Shown piece after piece: positions 40,812 to 49,812 of a stretch of DNA of 64,000 nucleotides. Each line of letters opens with the position of its first letter. The first letter of the stretch is position 1. The notes below the pieces were generated by a model. That model was given only the letters and a program-made list of their open reading frames with translations. It ran no database searches and was not told the DNA's origin. A program made the translations under genes and the position numbers. This DNA comes from Actinomycetospora cinnamomea (lineage in GTDB: Bacteria > Actinomycetota > Actinomycetes > Mycobacteriales > Pseudonocardiaceae), in the NCBI RefSeq assembly GCF_003096675.1, contig NZ_QEKW01000001.1, forward strand, positions 248,001-312,000. Reading direction: 5' to 3'.

Positions 40812-41765
40812 TCAGGCGGGCGCGAGCACCAGCACCGGGCGCGCGGCGCCGCGGTCGTCGGCGACCAGCCCGATGACGTGCCCGTCCGGGCCGAACACGC
40901 CGACCGTGCCCGCGGTGCCCGCCGCGGACAGGGGGCGGCCGTGGGCGAGCGCCGCGGCCTCGTCGGCGTCGGCGTCCCGGCGGGGGAACGCCGTGGCCAC
41001 GGCGGCGTCGAGGTCCAGCGAGAGCGCCGCCCGGCCGTGCTCCTCCTGCTCGGCGGCGAGCGCGGCCAGGGTGCGCGCGTGAGCGAGCGTGAACGGCCCG
41101 ACCCGCGTGCGCCGCAGCGCCGTCAGGTGCCCGCCGACGCCCAGCCCGGCGCCGAGGTCGCGGGCGAGCGCCCGGACGTAGGTGCCCGAGGAGCAGTCGA
41201 CGAGCACGTCGAGGTCGCAGAACGGCCCCTCCGTGCGCGACGCGAGGACGTCGAACCGGCCGACCGTGACCGGACGCGCCTCGAGCCGGACCTCCTCGCC
41301 CGCCCGGGCCCGCTCGTAGGCGCGCCGGCCGTCGACCTTGATCGCCGAGACGCTGCTCGGGACCTGGGCGATCTCGCCGGTCAGTGCCGCGACGCCGGCG
41401 GCGATCGCCGGCTCGGTGACGTCGGCGGTGTCGGCTGGTTCGCCGAGCGGCTCGCCCTCGGCGTCGTCGGTGGTGGTGGCGAGCCCGAGCCGGATGGTCG
41501 CGAGGTAGCTCTTGGTGTCGAGCGCCAGGTGTCCGAGCAGCTTGGTGGCGCGTTCCACCCCGAGCACGAGCACCCCGGTGGCCATCGGGTCGAGCGTGCC
41601 CGCATGCCCGACCTTGCGCGTGCCCACCAGCCGGCGCACGCGCCCGACGACGTCGTGCGACGTCCACCCCGCGGGCTTGTCCACCACGAGCAGCCCCGGC
41701 GGTGGGGGCTCGCGCCGCTGTCGACCCTGCCGACCCTGCTGTCCCTGCCGACCTTCTCCGGACAC
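40812..41765 (-). CDS. truB: tRNA pseudouridine-55 synthase TruB
   Basis: 317 aa; GTG start at 41765. Catalytic Asp in [33 protein letters not shown] is the family start. A short Gln/Arg/Gly repeat ([11 protein letters not shown]) sits at the N-terminus. The C-terminal part has the actinobacterial PUA-like domain ([12 protein letters not shown]). Makes the T-loop pseudouridine in tRNA. Confidence 0.97.
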   Translation of the reverse strand: MSGEGRQGQQGRQGRQRREPPPPGLLVVDKPAGWTSHDVVGRVRRLVGTRKVGHAGTLDPMATGVLVLGVERATKLLGHLALDTKSYLATIRLGLATTTDDAEGEPLGEPADTADVTEPAIAAGVAALTGEIAQVPSSVSAIKVDGRRAYERARAGEEVRLEARPVTVGRFDVLASRTEGPFCDLDVLVDCSSGTYVRALARDLGAGLGVGGHLTALRRTRVGPFTLAHARTLAALAAEQEEHGRAALSLDLDAAVATAFPRRDADADEAAALAHGRPLSAAGTAGTVGVFGPDGHVIGLVADDRGAARPVLVLAPA

Positions 41766-41881
41766 GGCGGGCCATCATGCCCGCCGTCCCGGGGTCGGGC
41801 TCCGCCGCTCTCTGCAGCGTTCGGCGGTGCTCCGTCTCTCGTGATCGGGCCGCGCGCGGACGGAGCAGGCATCCTGGGGGC

Positions 41882-43150
41882 GTGAGCTCCCCGACGCGCA
41901 CCGACGTCCTCGTCGTGGGCGCCGGCCCCGCCGGGTCGGCCGCCGCGGCCTGGGCCGCCGACGCCGGCCACGACGTCGTCCTCGCCGACGCCGCCGTCTT
42001 CCCCCGCGACAAGGCCTGCGGTGACGGGCTGACCCCGCGCGCGATCGCCGAGCTGGAGCACCTGGGCCTCGGCGACTGGGTGCGCGGGCGGGGCACGAAC
42101 CGGGGGCTGCGCGCTGCCGGGTTCGGGCAGCTGCTGCAGCTGCCGTGGCCGGGCGGGTCGCTGCCCGCGTACGGCGGAGCGGTGGCACGCACCGAGCTCG
42201 ACGCCCGGATCCGCACCGCGGCCCTCGAGCGGGGCGCGCAGCCCCTCGAGGGGGCCCGCGCCGTGGACGTCGTCCGTGACGGCGACCGGGTGTCCGGCGT
42301 CGTGTTCGCCACCGGCGACGAGACCACCACCCTCGCCTGCCGGCGTCTCGTCGTCGCCGACGGCGCCCGCTCCACGCTGGGGCGCGTGCTGGGGCGGGTG
42401 TGGCACCGGGACACCGCGTACGGGGTGGCCGCCCGGGGTTACGTGAGCTCGGGGCGCCACGACGACGAGTGGATTTCGTCGCACCTGGAGCTGCGGGGCG
42501 CCGGCGACGAGGTGCTCTCGGGCTACGGCTGGGTGTTCCCGCTGCACGACGGCCACGTCAACATCGGGGTCGGCACGCTGGCGACCGAGGCGCGGCCCGC
42601 GAACGTGCGGCTGCGGTCGTTGATCGAGCACTACGCGGCCCAGCGCCGCGAGGACTGGCAGCTCGAGGGCGAGGTCCGCGACGTCGCGTCGGCGCTGCTG
42701 CCGATGGGCGGTGCGGTCTCCGGCGTCGCCGGGCGCAACTGGGCGCTGGTGGGCGACGCCGCCGGCTGCGTCAACCCCCTCAACGGCGAGGGCATCGACT
42801 ACGGCCTGGAGACCGGACGGACCGTCGCGGGCCTGCTCGGCAGCGACGACGACCTCTCCCTGGCCTGGCCCGCGACGCTGCGGGCGCACTACGGCTCGGC
42901 GTTCTCGATCGCCCGGCGCCTGGCCAAGCTGCTGACCGTGCCGCGCCTGCTGCCGCTGGCCGGGCCGGTGGGCATGCGCTCGCGGGCGCTGATGACGGTG
43001 GCCCTGCGGGTCATGGGCAACCTCGTCACCGAGGAGGACGCCGACGTCGTGGCCCGGGCCTGGCGGGCCGCCGGGCGGGCGTCCCTGGGGCGCGACGAGT
43101 TGCCCCCGTTCCCCGCCGCCGACCTGCGTCCCGCGGCCGCCGCGGGCTGA
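41882..43150 (+). CDS. Geranylgeranyl reductase family FAD oxidoreductase
   Basis: 422 aa from the GTG at 41882. FAD motifs: DVLVVGAGPAGSAAAAWAADAGHDV, PRDKACGDGLTPRAI (the reductase family's ACGDG), and GDAAGCVNPLNGEGIDYGLETGR. The family saturates isoprenoid double bonds, for instance in menaquinone side chains or lipids. The gene is alone on the plus strand here, divergent from truB. Substrate not certain; menaquinone reductase (MenJ-like) is the main option because succinate dehydrogenase here is menaquinone-type. Confidence 0.85.
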   Translation: MSSPTRTDVLVVGAGPAGSAAAAWAADAGHDVVLADAAVFPRDKACGDGLTPRAIAELEHLGLGDWVRGRGTNRGLRAAGFGQLLQLPWPGGSLPAYGGAVARTELDARIRTAALERGAQPLEGARAVDVVRDGDRVSGVVFATGDETTTLACRRLVVADGARSTLGRVLGRVWHRDTAYGVAARGYVSSGRHDDEWISSHLELRGAGDEVLSGYGWVFPLHDGHVNIGVGTLATEARPANVRLRSLIEHYAAQRREDWQLEGEVRDVASALLPMGGAVSGVAGRNWALVGDAAGCVNPLNGEGIDYGLETGRTVAGLLGSDDDLSLAWPATLRAHYGSAFSIARRLAKLLTVPRLLPLAGPVGMRSRALMTVALRVMGNLVTEEDADVVARAWRAAGRASLGRDELPPFPAADLRPAAAAG

Positions 43151-43155
43151 CGGCC

Positions 43156-43878
43156 TCACCGGGGGCTCCGCTGGACGCGCTCCGGCGCCACGCGGGCCCG
43201 CGGGACGGCGATCAGGGGCTCCGGCGGGCGGGGCACGTCCTCGGGACCGTGGTGCCACACCTCGACCGCGGCGAGCCAGGGAGGCGTTCCCGGCGGGCCG
43301 GCGTAGGGCACGCCGAGCCAGCCCACCGTCGTCGCCCGGACCGGGTCGCCGCTCCACACGAGCACGAGGTGGTGCAGGCGGTCCGGGTCGTGGTCGGCGT
43401 CGCCGGGCACGAGGCCGGTCCACCACGTCTGGCCCGCCTGGTGCTCGAGGCGGGGCTCGTAGCGCGCGGCGTTGTCCAGCGCGGCGAGGCGGCGAACGTC
43501 GCTCTCTCCGTCCCAGCGCGTGCCCGTCCAGTCGAGCTCGCCGGGCCCCTCGGGATCGAGCCGGCGGTCGGGCGCCTTCATCAGCAGGACGCGACGCTTG
43601 CCGGCACGCAGGACCAGCGCCTGCTGCACCGACGTGATCAGCACGCCGCGGGAGGCCCAGGCGTCGACGTCCTCGCGCAGCAGGAGCGTGCGGATGTTCT
43701 CCGACGACGTGATGCCCAACGAGGTGGCGGTGTCGCCCGCGACGACGGGGTCGTACCGGTCGACGTTGCGCTCCCAGACCCGGGCCACCGTCTGCTCGAC
43801 GAGCCCCGCCAGGCCGCTGGCGCGCAACGCCGCCAGCACGCCGTCGAGCCACCCCTCCACGTGCGCGTCCCACCGCAT
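43156..43878 (-). CDS. Hypothetical protein, 240 aa
   Basis: Not recognised. ATG at 43878. N-terminal half is helical (WLDGVLAALRASGLAGLVEQTVARVWE). The middle has LRAGKRRVLLMKAPDRR, and the C-terminal half is Trp-rich (QTWWTGLVPGD, VEVWHHGPEDVP). No signal peptide, no transmembrane helix, no metal motif. Convergent with the reductase gene, with only five bases between stops. Confidence 0.55.
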   Translation of the reverse strand: MRWDAHVEGWLDGVLAALRASGLAGLVEQTVARVWERNVDRYDPVVAGDTATSLGITSSENIRTLLLREDVDAWASRGVLITSVQQALVLRAGKRRVLLMKAPDRRLDPEGPGELDWTGTRWDGESDVRRLAALDNAARYEPRLEHQAGQTWWTGLVPGDADHDPDRLHHLVLVWSGDPVRATTVGWLGVPYAGPPGTPPWLAAVEVWHHGPEDVPRPPEPLIAVPRARVAPERVQRSPR

Positions 43879-43984
43879 GGGGACAGGAGAGCACCGACCC
43901 CCGACAGTGGTGGCGCCGCTGCGTCAGCGCACGGCCACCACGCGGTCGCGAACCTCGGTCTCGGCCTCCGTTCAGGCCTCCCGA

Positions 43985-44222
43985 TCGTCCGGGTGCCCCC
44001 GCGGCCGCTCGTTCCTTGATCGCGGCGTGCTCGGCGCGGAGGCACGGGTCGGCGCGGAGCCGGTCGCGGAGCAGCAGCTGGGCCTCCCAGCGGTCCTCAC
44101 CGACCGGCAGCAGGTGCCGATGGGCGAGGCGTCCGCGCTGAGCGTCCGGCTGCACCAGGAAGTGACGCCACGGGCGACCGTCCAACGCCTGGGGCACGAG
44201 CACCCGGGCCGGCTCGTCAGTA
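43985..44222 (-). pseudogene. Remnant of a GrpB/UPF0157 family gene (C-terminal part only)
   Basis: About 80 codons of one minus-strand frame read PWRHFLVQPDAQRG then HRHLLPVGEDRWEAQLLLRD and RLRADPCLRAEHAAIKERAA. The second part matches the end of GrpB proteins (HLHV...W..HLLFRDYLRAHP...Y..LK). No start and no N-terminal half are present, and the frame runs into the HNH gene. The gap 43879-44216 holds nothing else I can support. Confidence 0.5.
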
Positions 44223-45389
44223 GGGCGCCGGGTCGAGCAGCCCGAAGCCGTCGTCGTCGTACCCGTCGTGCTGTTCGCGCTCAGGCAGGGGCCGGGGGTG
44301 CGGGGCGGGGCGCGGCGCGGGCAGCGGCTGGAGGATCCGGGGTGGCTCGACGACGTGGCGGGCGCCGGCACGGGTGGTGATGTGGAACCGGCCCGGCGAG
44401 GGCTGGGTCACCCGCCAGCCTCCTTCGTGCTTCGCGAGGTGGTGACGGCGGCAGTACACGCCGGCGTTCCACGACACGCTCGGCCCGCCGCGGGCGTGGT
44501 CGACGGTGTGGTCGATATCGCCGGCGTGGGCCGGCCGCCGGCACCCCGGCACGACGCACTGGCGGTCGCGGACCCGCACCCACCGGTCGACCTCGGCGAG
44601 CAGACGCCGCCGCGCGGCCTGCTCAGCGGTGGCCGCCCGGTCGGGCGGGCCGCCGGATCCGACCGCCTCGACCAGGCGTCGTTGCAGCTCGCGCAACAGC
44701 CCGTCCCAGGCGCCGTGGTCGTCGGGAGCCAGAGCCGCCAGCAGCGTCGCCGGAGCCGCCAGCTCGACGATCGCCTGCCTGCCGCGCCCCCGCCGGTCGG
44801 TGTCCCGGCGGGGGCCGGGTGGTCGGGGGGGCGGTCGGGGTCGGCGACGCGCCAGCAGGACCCGCTGGAGCCGGCCGTTGTCGTCGGTGACCACGATCCG
44901 CCACTCGCCGTTGCGATAGCGCTCGAGCAGTTCGCGGGCGGTGCCGGCGAGCACCGTGCCCCATCCGGGCACCTGGGCGGGCAGATCGTCGAGCCCCAAC
45001 GCGGTCGACAACCGCACCCGCACCTCGACCGTGCCCTCCCGGATCCCGCCCAGCCGCGGTGACGGGCACACGACCGGCTCGCTGTCGTCGTCCGCGTCCT
45101 GGGGCGAGGCATCGTTGGGAGCGTCCACGGCGCCGGCAGAGACTCCGCCTGCGTCCGCGTCGGCAGCATCCGAGTCGTCAGCGGGGTCACGAGCATCGGG
45201 GCCGCCGCCGTCGGGGCCGTCTTCGGGCCTCGCGCCATCGGGACCACCACCGTCGGGCCCACCACCGTCGGGCCCACCACCGTCGGGGCCGCCGAGGTCC
45301 GGGCCGCCGCCGTCCGGGCCCGGCGTCGGGCTGTCGGGTGGAGCGTCGTCCTCGTCGGGCGCCCCGAGGTCGGCGACGAGCAGCGGCAC
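44217..45389 (-). pseudogene. HNH-endonuclease half of a frameshifted DUF222 gene
   Basis: From the internal ATG at 45389 the frame encodes 390 aa: an Asp/Gly/Pro repeat region (GGGPDGGGPDGGGPD), a DUF222-like helical stretch (VRVRLSTALGLDDLPAQVPGWG), then HNH: CVVPGCRRPAHAGDIDHTVD and GNAGVYC-like SWNAGVYCRRHHLAKHEGGW. The upstream part of the gene (45609-46223) is in the same frame, but the bases between pass through the two other frames. The fragment might still be translated alone. Such genes are multicopy in many actinobacteria. Confidence 0.7.
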
Positions 45390-45608
45390 CAGGGCCTCGT
45401 CGGTCAGCCCGCGGCGAAACCGTCGAGCAGCCGCTCGTACACCCGCGTCGCAGCCAGTTCATCCGCCGCGTCACCCCACCCCGACGCACTGCCGCGGCCA
45501 GCGCGTCCACCCGCGCCATGATCGCCACTGCGCTGGTCATCGGCAGATCACAGCCCGCCACGTTCGCCGTCCCCGACGGGTTGCGCGAGGCCACCACCCG
45601 CGCTCGCC

Positions 45609-46223
45609 TCACCGCCGCCGCTCCCGCCGCGCCGCCCAGTCGGGATCGATCGACGCCGACACCTGCTGGATTCGCTCGATCAACGCCCCCACCGGCAACT
45701 CCTGCGCCTCGGGCAACACCTCGGCACACACCGCCCGCGCGTGATCGTCGGACAGGTCGCGCGTCCACTCCGAGAACACCCGCGCCTTGCCCTCGTCGAG
45801 CACCCCCGACGCCAACGCCGCCTGCACCTCGCTCAACCGCCGGTGCAGATCGTCGGCCAGCTCCAGCCACCGCCGCGCCATCGCCCACGACCAACCCAGC
45901 GCCAGCGCCACCTCGTCACCGGAGAACTCGTCCACCACCGCTCGACGCGTGCGCGTCCCGTCCTCCGCGCGCCCCACCTCGTGCACCGCGGTCAGGAACC
46001 GCGCCACCGCCCGGTTCCGCGCCCGCGCACACGCCCGCAGGTACTCGACCGACTCCGCGCCCTCCAACCCACCCGGGTCGATGCCCTCCAACGCCTCGAC
46101 CAACACCGCCCCCGGCGCCAACCCCGCCAGATCGGCGACGTCCACCACGTCGCCGACCGGCAGGCCCTGGTCGATGCTCACCCAGGACGCTAGACCTGAC
46201 CCCCGACAACCGATGTCGATCAA
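45609..46223 (-). pseudogene. DUF222 N-terminal half of the same frameshifted gene
   Basis: 204 aa from ATG 46223 (GTG 46181 also possible) to a TGA at 45609. GAVLVEALEGIDPGGLEGAESVEYLRACARARNRAVARFL and EVALALGWSWAMARRWLELADDLHRRL are standard DUF222. It ends right after DPDWAARRERRR. The expected continuation (ARVVASRNPSGTANVAGCDLP) is intact in the next frame, DAADELAATRVYERLLDGF in the third, and LTDEALVPLLVADLG back in the first. So the gene has lost its frame three times in about 220 bases. Confidence 0.7.
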
Positions 46224-46235
46224 GGACGCGGGTGG

Positions 46236-46286
46236 AGCGAGGGCGTCCCCTACCGCCTCCTACGCAGCCAGGGCGTCCCTCGCTGC
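46236..46286. repeat. Dispersed intergenic palindrome, AGCGAGGG family
   Basis: AGCGAGGGCGTCCCC... ends with ACGCAGCCAGGGCGTCCC and TCGCTGC. The right half is the same as at 23015-23037. It lies upstream of the DUF222 gene and downstream of the MATE gene, both on the minus strand. The remainder of the gap (46224-46334) shows nothing else. Confidence 0.6.
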
Positions 46287-46334
46287 ACAGCCGCCCCATC
46301 CGCCGACCCGCCGTCCCGTGCTCAGGGACCCCCG

Positions 46335-47705
46335 TCACGCCGCCCCCGTCACCGCCCATCCCTCGCCGCGCACGCGCCATCCGACGGCGACGGCGCGGGC
46401 GAGGATGAACAGGGTCAGGCCGGCCCAGATGCCCACGAGACCCCAGTCCAGGGCCAGGGAGAGCCAGATCATCGGCAGGAACGCGCCGATGGCCGAGCCC
46501 ACGGTGATGAGTCGCAGGTAGGCCGCGTCCCCGGCGCCCAGCAGCACCCCGTCGAGCGCGAACACGTAGGCCGCGACCGGCTGCAGCGCCACGAAGAACC
46601 ACCACGCCTGCGGGACGACGTCACGCACCGCCGGGTCGGGCGTGAACACCCCGGGCAGCACCCCGGCCGTCGCGGCGAACACCAGCCCGGCGACGACCCC
46701 GAGCACCAGGCCGTAGCGGGTCACGCGCCCGCTCACGCGCCGCGCCGAACCCACCGACGAGGCCCCGAGCGCCGCCCCCACCAGCGACTGCGCCGCGATG
46801 GCCAGCGCGTCGAGCACCGTGACCATGAACATCCAGAGCTGCAGGACGATCTGGTGCGCGGCCACCGACGGCGCGCCGAACCGCGCCGCCACCGCCGTCG
46901 CCGACAGGAAGCAGGCCTGGAACGCGAGGCTGCGCAGCAGCAGGTCACGCCCGAGGCCGAGCTGCGCGCGCATCCCGGCCGGGACGGGTCGCAGCGAGAC
47001 CCCCTCACGCACCAGCGCCCCGACGAACAGCACCCCGACGATCGCCTGGGCGCCCACGTTCGCCACCGCCGAGCCCTCGAGTCCGAGCGCCGGCACCGGA
47101 CCGGCGCCGTACACGAGCAGCGGGCACGCCAGCGCCGAGAGCCCGTTGCCCGCGAGCACGATGACGATCGGCCGGCGGGTGTCCTGCACCCCGCGCATCC
47201 AGCCGTGGCCGGCCAGGGCGACGAGGATGCCCGGCGCCCCGAACACCGCGATCCGCAGCCACCCCGTGGCGGCGTCGGCCACCGCTCCCCCACCGCCGAG
47301 CAGCGTCGCGAGCCACGGCGCCGTCAGCCACCCGGCGACCACCACGGCCGCGCCCACCAGCAACGCGATCCAGGTCGCGGCGACGCCCTCGGCGACGGCG
47401 GCGGGACGGTCGCCGGCGCCGTGGTGGCGCGCGGCGCGGGCCGTGGTGCCGTACGCGAGGAACGTGCCGAGGCTCGCGACCTGCGCCAGCACCACCCCGC
47501 CCACCGCGAGACCGGCGAGCGGCACGCCTGCCTGCGCTCCCGTCGCTCCGCCCGCCCCGTCGAGGTGCCCGACGACAGCCGTGTCCACGAGCAGGTAGAG
47601 CGGCTCGGCCACCAGCACGACGAGCGCCGACGACGCCAGTGCGAGGACCCGGCGAGCCCCCGGGTCGGCGTCGGCGTGCGATCGAGCGTGTGGCGTCACG
47701 GACAC
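46335..47705 (-). CDS. MATE-family efflux transporter (DinF-like)
   Basis: 456 aa with about twelve membrane helices in two related halves. AEPLYLLVDTAVVGHLDG at the first helix is the DinF/MATE start; GWMRGVQDTRRP and FALDGVLLGAGDAAYLR are the matching loops of the halves. Exports cationic compounds using Na+ or H+. The position next to nrnA and rbfA is the same as dinF in M. tuberculosis. Confidence 0.92.
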   Translation of the reverse strand: MSVTPHARSHADADPGARRVLALASSALVVLVAEPLYLLVDTAVVGHLDGAGGATGAQAGVPLAGLAVGGVVLAQVASLGTFLAYGTTARAARHHGAGDRPAAVAEGVAATWIALLVGAAVVVAGWLTAPWLATLLGGGGAVADAATGWLRIAVFGAPGILVALAGHGWMRGVQDTRRPIVIVLAGNGLSALACPLLVYGAGPVPALGLEGSAVANVGAQAIVGVLFVGALVREGVSLRPVPAGMRAQLGLGRDLLLRSLAFQACFLSATAVAARFGAPSVAAHQIVLQLWMFMVTVLDALAIAAQSLVGAALGASSVGSARRVSGRVTRYGLVLGVVAGLVFAATAGVLPGVFTPDPAVRDVVPQAWWFFVALQPVAAYVFALDGVLLGAGDAAYLRLITVGSAIGAFLPMIWLSLALDWGLVGIWAGLTLFILARAVAVGWRVRGEGWAVTGAA

Positions 47706-47739
47706 TCAGTGTCTGCGATGGCCCACCGCTGACAGACGC

Positions 47740-48756
47740 TCACCCCAGCAACGGGGCGTCGGCGAGGGCGCGGCGGAGGCGGTCGAGGATGGCCGGGGCG
47801 TCGCCGTCGACGGTGAAGCCCGCGGCCGCGCGGTGCCCGCCCCCGCCGAGCGCGGACGCCGCCGCGGCGACGTCGATGCGGCCCTTCGAGCGCAAGGACA
47901 CGGTCCAGCGGCACTCGCCGACCTGCTTGAGGACGACGGCCACCTCGGCCTCGGCGGTGGTGCGCAACACGTCGATGACGCTCTCGACCTCCTCCTGGCG
48001 CCCGCCGTCGACGAGGTCACGGCGCACGAGGGCGTGCACCAGGCCCAGGCCGCGGGCCTCGTCGACCTCGAGGGTCGCCGTGGCCAGCACCGCGGAGAGC
48101 ATCGAGAGCCAGGCGAACGGGTGGGTGTCGAGCAGCGGGCGCGTCACGGCCTCCGCGTCGACACCCGCCACGAGCAGGCGTGCGGCCATGGCGTGGGTGT
48201 CGGGTGACGCGGCCCGGAAGTTGCGGGTGTCGGTGACGAGCCCGGCGTAGAGGCACCGCGCGGTCGGGAGATCGACCGACGCGCCCATGGCGTCGAGCAG
48301 GTGCAGCACCATCACCGCGGTCGCCTCGGCCCGAGGATCGACGTAGTAGTGCGTGCCGAAACCGGAGTTCGAGACGTGGTGGTCGATGACCAGCGTCGTG
48401 CCCGCCGCGGCCGCCCGGTCGGCGAGGGGGCCGAGACGGTCGACGCTGCCGGTGTCGAGCACGACGAGCAGCTCGGGAACGTGCACCACCCGGTGCGCGG
48501 GCACGACGAGGCCGGCGACGTCGAGGTCACGCAGCGACTCGGCCGGACGCTCCGGGGCCCCGAACGACACCTGGACGTGCGCGCCGCGCCGGTGCAGCGC
48601 GAGCCCGAGGGCCAGCGCGCTGCCCAGCGCGTCGGCGTCCGGGTTGATGTGGGCGAGCAGCACCACCTGGCGGGCCGCGGTGAGCAGCTCCACCGCCTCG
48701 GCCAGGTCGACCGGACGGCTCACGACCTCCTCGCGCTGCTGCTCGGGCACCGCCAT
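47740..48756 (-). CDS. nrnA: DHH-family oligoribonuclease / pAp phosphatase NrnA
   Basis: 338 aa; ATG 48756 behind GGAGCG. DHH motifs: LLAHINPDADALGSALAL, LLVVLDTGSVDRLG and VIDHHVSN; the DHHA1 end has GGGGHRAAAGFTV. Removes short RNA oligonucleotides and 3'-phosphoadenosine-5'-phosphate; in mycobacteria it may also cleave cyclic-dinucleotide products. Conserved between dinF and rbfA. Confidence 0.95.
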   Translation of the reverse strand: MAVPEQQREEVVSRPVDLAEAVELLTAARQVVLLAHINPDADALGSALALGLALHRRGAHVQVSFGAPERPAESLRDLDVAGLVVPAHRVVHVPELLVVLDTGSVDRLGPLADRAAAAGTTLVIDHHVSNSGFGTHYYVDPRAEATAVMVLHLLDAMGASVDLPTARCLYAGLVTDTRNFRAASPDTHAMAARLLVAGVDAEAVTRPLLDTHPFAWLSMLSAVLATATLEVDEARGLGLVHALVRRDLVDGGRQEEVESVIDVLRTTAEAEVAVVLKQVGECRWTVSLRSKGRIDVAAAASALGGGGHRAAAGFTVDGDAPAILDRLRRALADAPLLG

Positions 48757-48820
48757 GTCCGGTGCGCTCCCCTCGTCCCGCGCCCTCTGTGGGCGTCGGC
48801 GTGACGGTACGGAGCAGTGG

Positions 48821-49348
48821 TCAGCGCGTCGACCGCGCCCCGTCACCGTCGACGGTGACGTCCGCGCGGTCGTCGCGCTCCGCCCCGTCCGCCTCGTCAC
48901 CCACCGGCACCTCGTCGAGGTCGTCGTCCTCGCGAGGCTTGCGGTAGGGGTCCGCCTCGCCGGCGTAGGAGGCGCCGACCGCCAGGGTGGCGACCTCGGC
49001 GTCGGCGCGGCGGGCGCCCTCGAGCAGCTCGTCGAGGCGGGCGGCGCCCTCGGGCACCGCGTCCGGGACGAACTCGAGGGTGGGCGTGAACCGCACCCCG
49101 GTCTGGCGGCCGACGGCGGTGCGCAGCACCCCGCGGGCGCTCGCCAGCGCGGCGGCCGAGCCGGCACGTTCGGCTTCGCCGCCGTAGACGGTGTAGAAGA
49201 CGGTCGCCTCACGCAGGTCGGCCGTGACGCGGGCGTCGGTGATCGTCACCATCGCCAGGCGCGGGTCCTTGACCTCGTGCTCCAGCGTGGAGGCGACGAT
49301 CTGGGAGATCCGCTTGGCGAGCCTGCGGGCCCGTGGCGCGTCGGCCAT
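48821..49348 (-). CDS. rbfA: Ribosome-binding factor A
   Basis: 175 aa from ATG 49348. KH-like core: [47 protein letters not shown]. The last 50 residues are an acidic, low-complexity tail ([23 protein letters not shown]), longer than in E. coli RbfA. Needed for 16S 5'-end maturation. Part of the infB-rbfA group. Confidence 0.95.
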   Translation of the reverse strand: MADAPRARRLAKRISQIVASTLEHEVKDPRLAMVTITDARVTADLREATVFYTVYGGEAERAGSAAALASARGVLRTAVGRQTGVRFTPTLEFVPDAVPEGAARLDELLEGARRADAEVATLAVGASYAGEADPYRKPREDDDLDEVPVGDEADGAERDDRADVTVDGDGARSTR

Positions 49349-49373
49349 GGCGGTGCTCCTTCGTGGGTTCGGC

Positions 49374-49396
49374 GCAGCGAACGTGGCGTTCGCTGC
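49374..49396. terminator. Small palindrome of the GCAGCGAAC family between DUF503 gene and rbfA
   Basis: GCAGCGAAC-GTGGC-GTTCGCTGC, perfect 9-bp arms. A weaker copy (GGACGAAC...GTTCGC) follows to about 49432. Same core as 1787-1817 and 17526-17578. Here the flanking genes are on the same strand. Confidence 0.5.
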
Positions 49397-49440
49397 TTCT
49401 ACGCGGACGAACTCCCCGTTCGCGCGGGCGGACGGGGCTC

Positions 49441-49734
49441 TCACTCGTCGTGCGGACCCAACCACCGGGTCCGCGCGGAGAGGAGCTGGAACTCGGGGTG
49501 GCCGGCCACGAGCCGCTCGCACCGCGCGAGCACGTCGGACACGTGCGCGGCGTCGGCGGCGACCGCGGCCACCCCGATGAGGGCGCGGCGGTGCAGGTCG
49601 AGGTGGCCGGCCTCGGCGACCGACACCCCGTACCGCTTGAGCTCCGCCACCACGGGGCGGACGACCGAGCGCTTCTGCTTGATCGAGCCGACGTCGCCGA
49701 GGAGCAGGTCGAGCTCGAGCGCACCTACGTACAC
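49441..49734 (-). CDS. DUF503 (YlxP-like) protein
   Basis: 97 aa from the GTG at 49734, the usual family length; the ATG at 49779 would lie inside a large palindrome. [42 protein letters not shown] is the family core. Members sit between infB and rbfA in many Gram-positive bacteria and are thought to touch ribosome assembly. Function not established. Confidence 0.85.
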   Translation of the reverse strand: MYVGALELDLLLGDVGSIKQKRSVVRPVVAELKRYGVSVAEAGHLDLHRRALIGVAAVAADAAHVSDVLARCERLVAGHPEFQLLSARTRWLGPHDE

Positions 49735-49753
49735 CGTCGCCCTCTCGGGAGGT

Positions 49754-49793
49754 GTGAGTGCTCGCCCGTGCCGGGGCACGGGCGAGCACTCAC
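49754..49793 (-). terminator. 19-bp perfect hairpin after infB
   Basis: GTGAGTGCTCGCCCGTGCC (49754-49772), loop GG, exact complement 49775-49793, 20 bases after the infB stop at 49813. The longest perfect palindrome noticed in the window. No U-tract. Confidence 0.65.
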
Positions 49794-49812
49794 GAGCGCG
49801 GAGCGCAAACGC

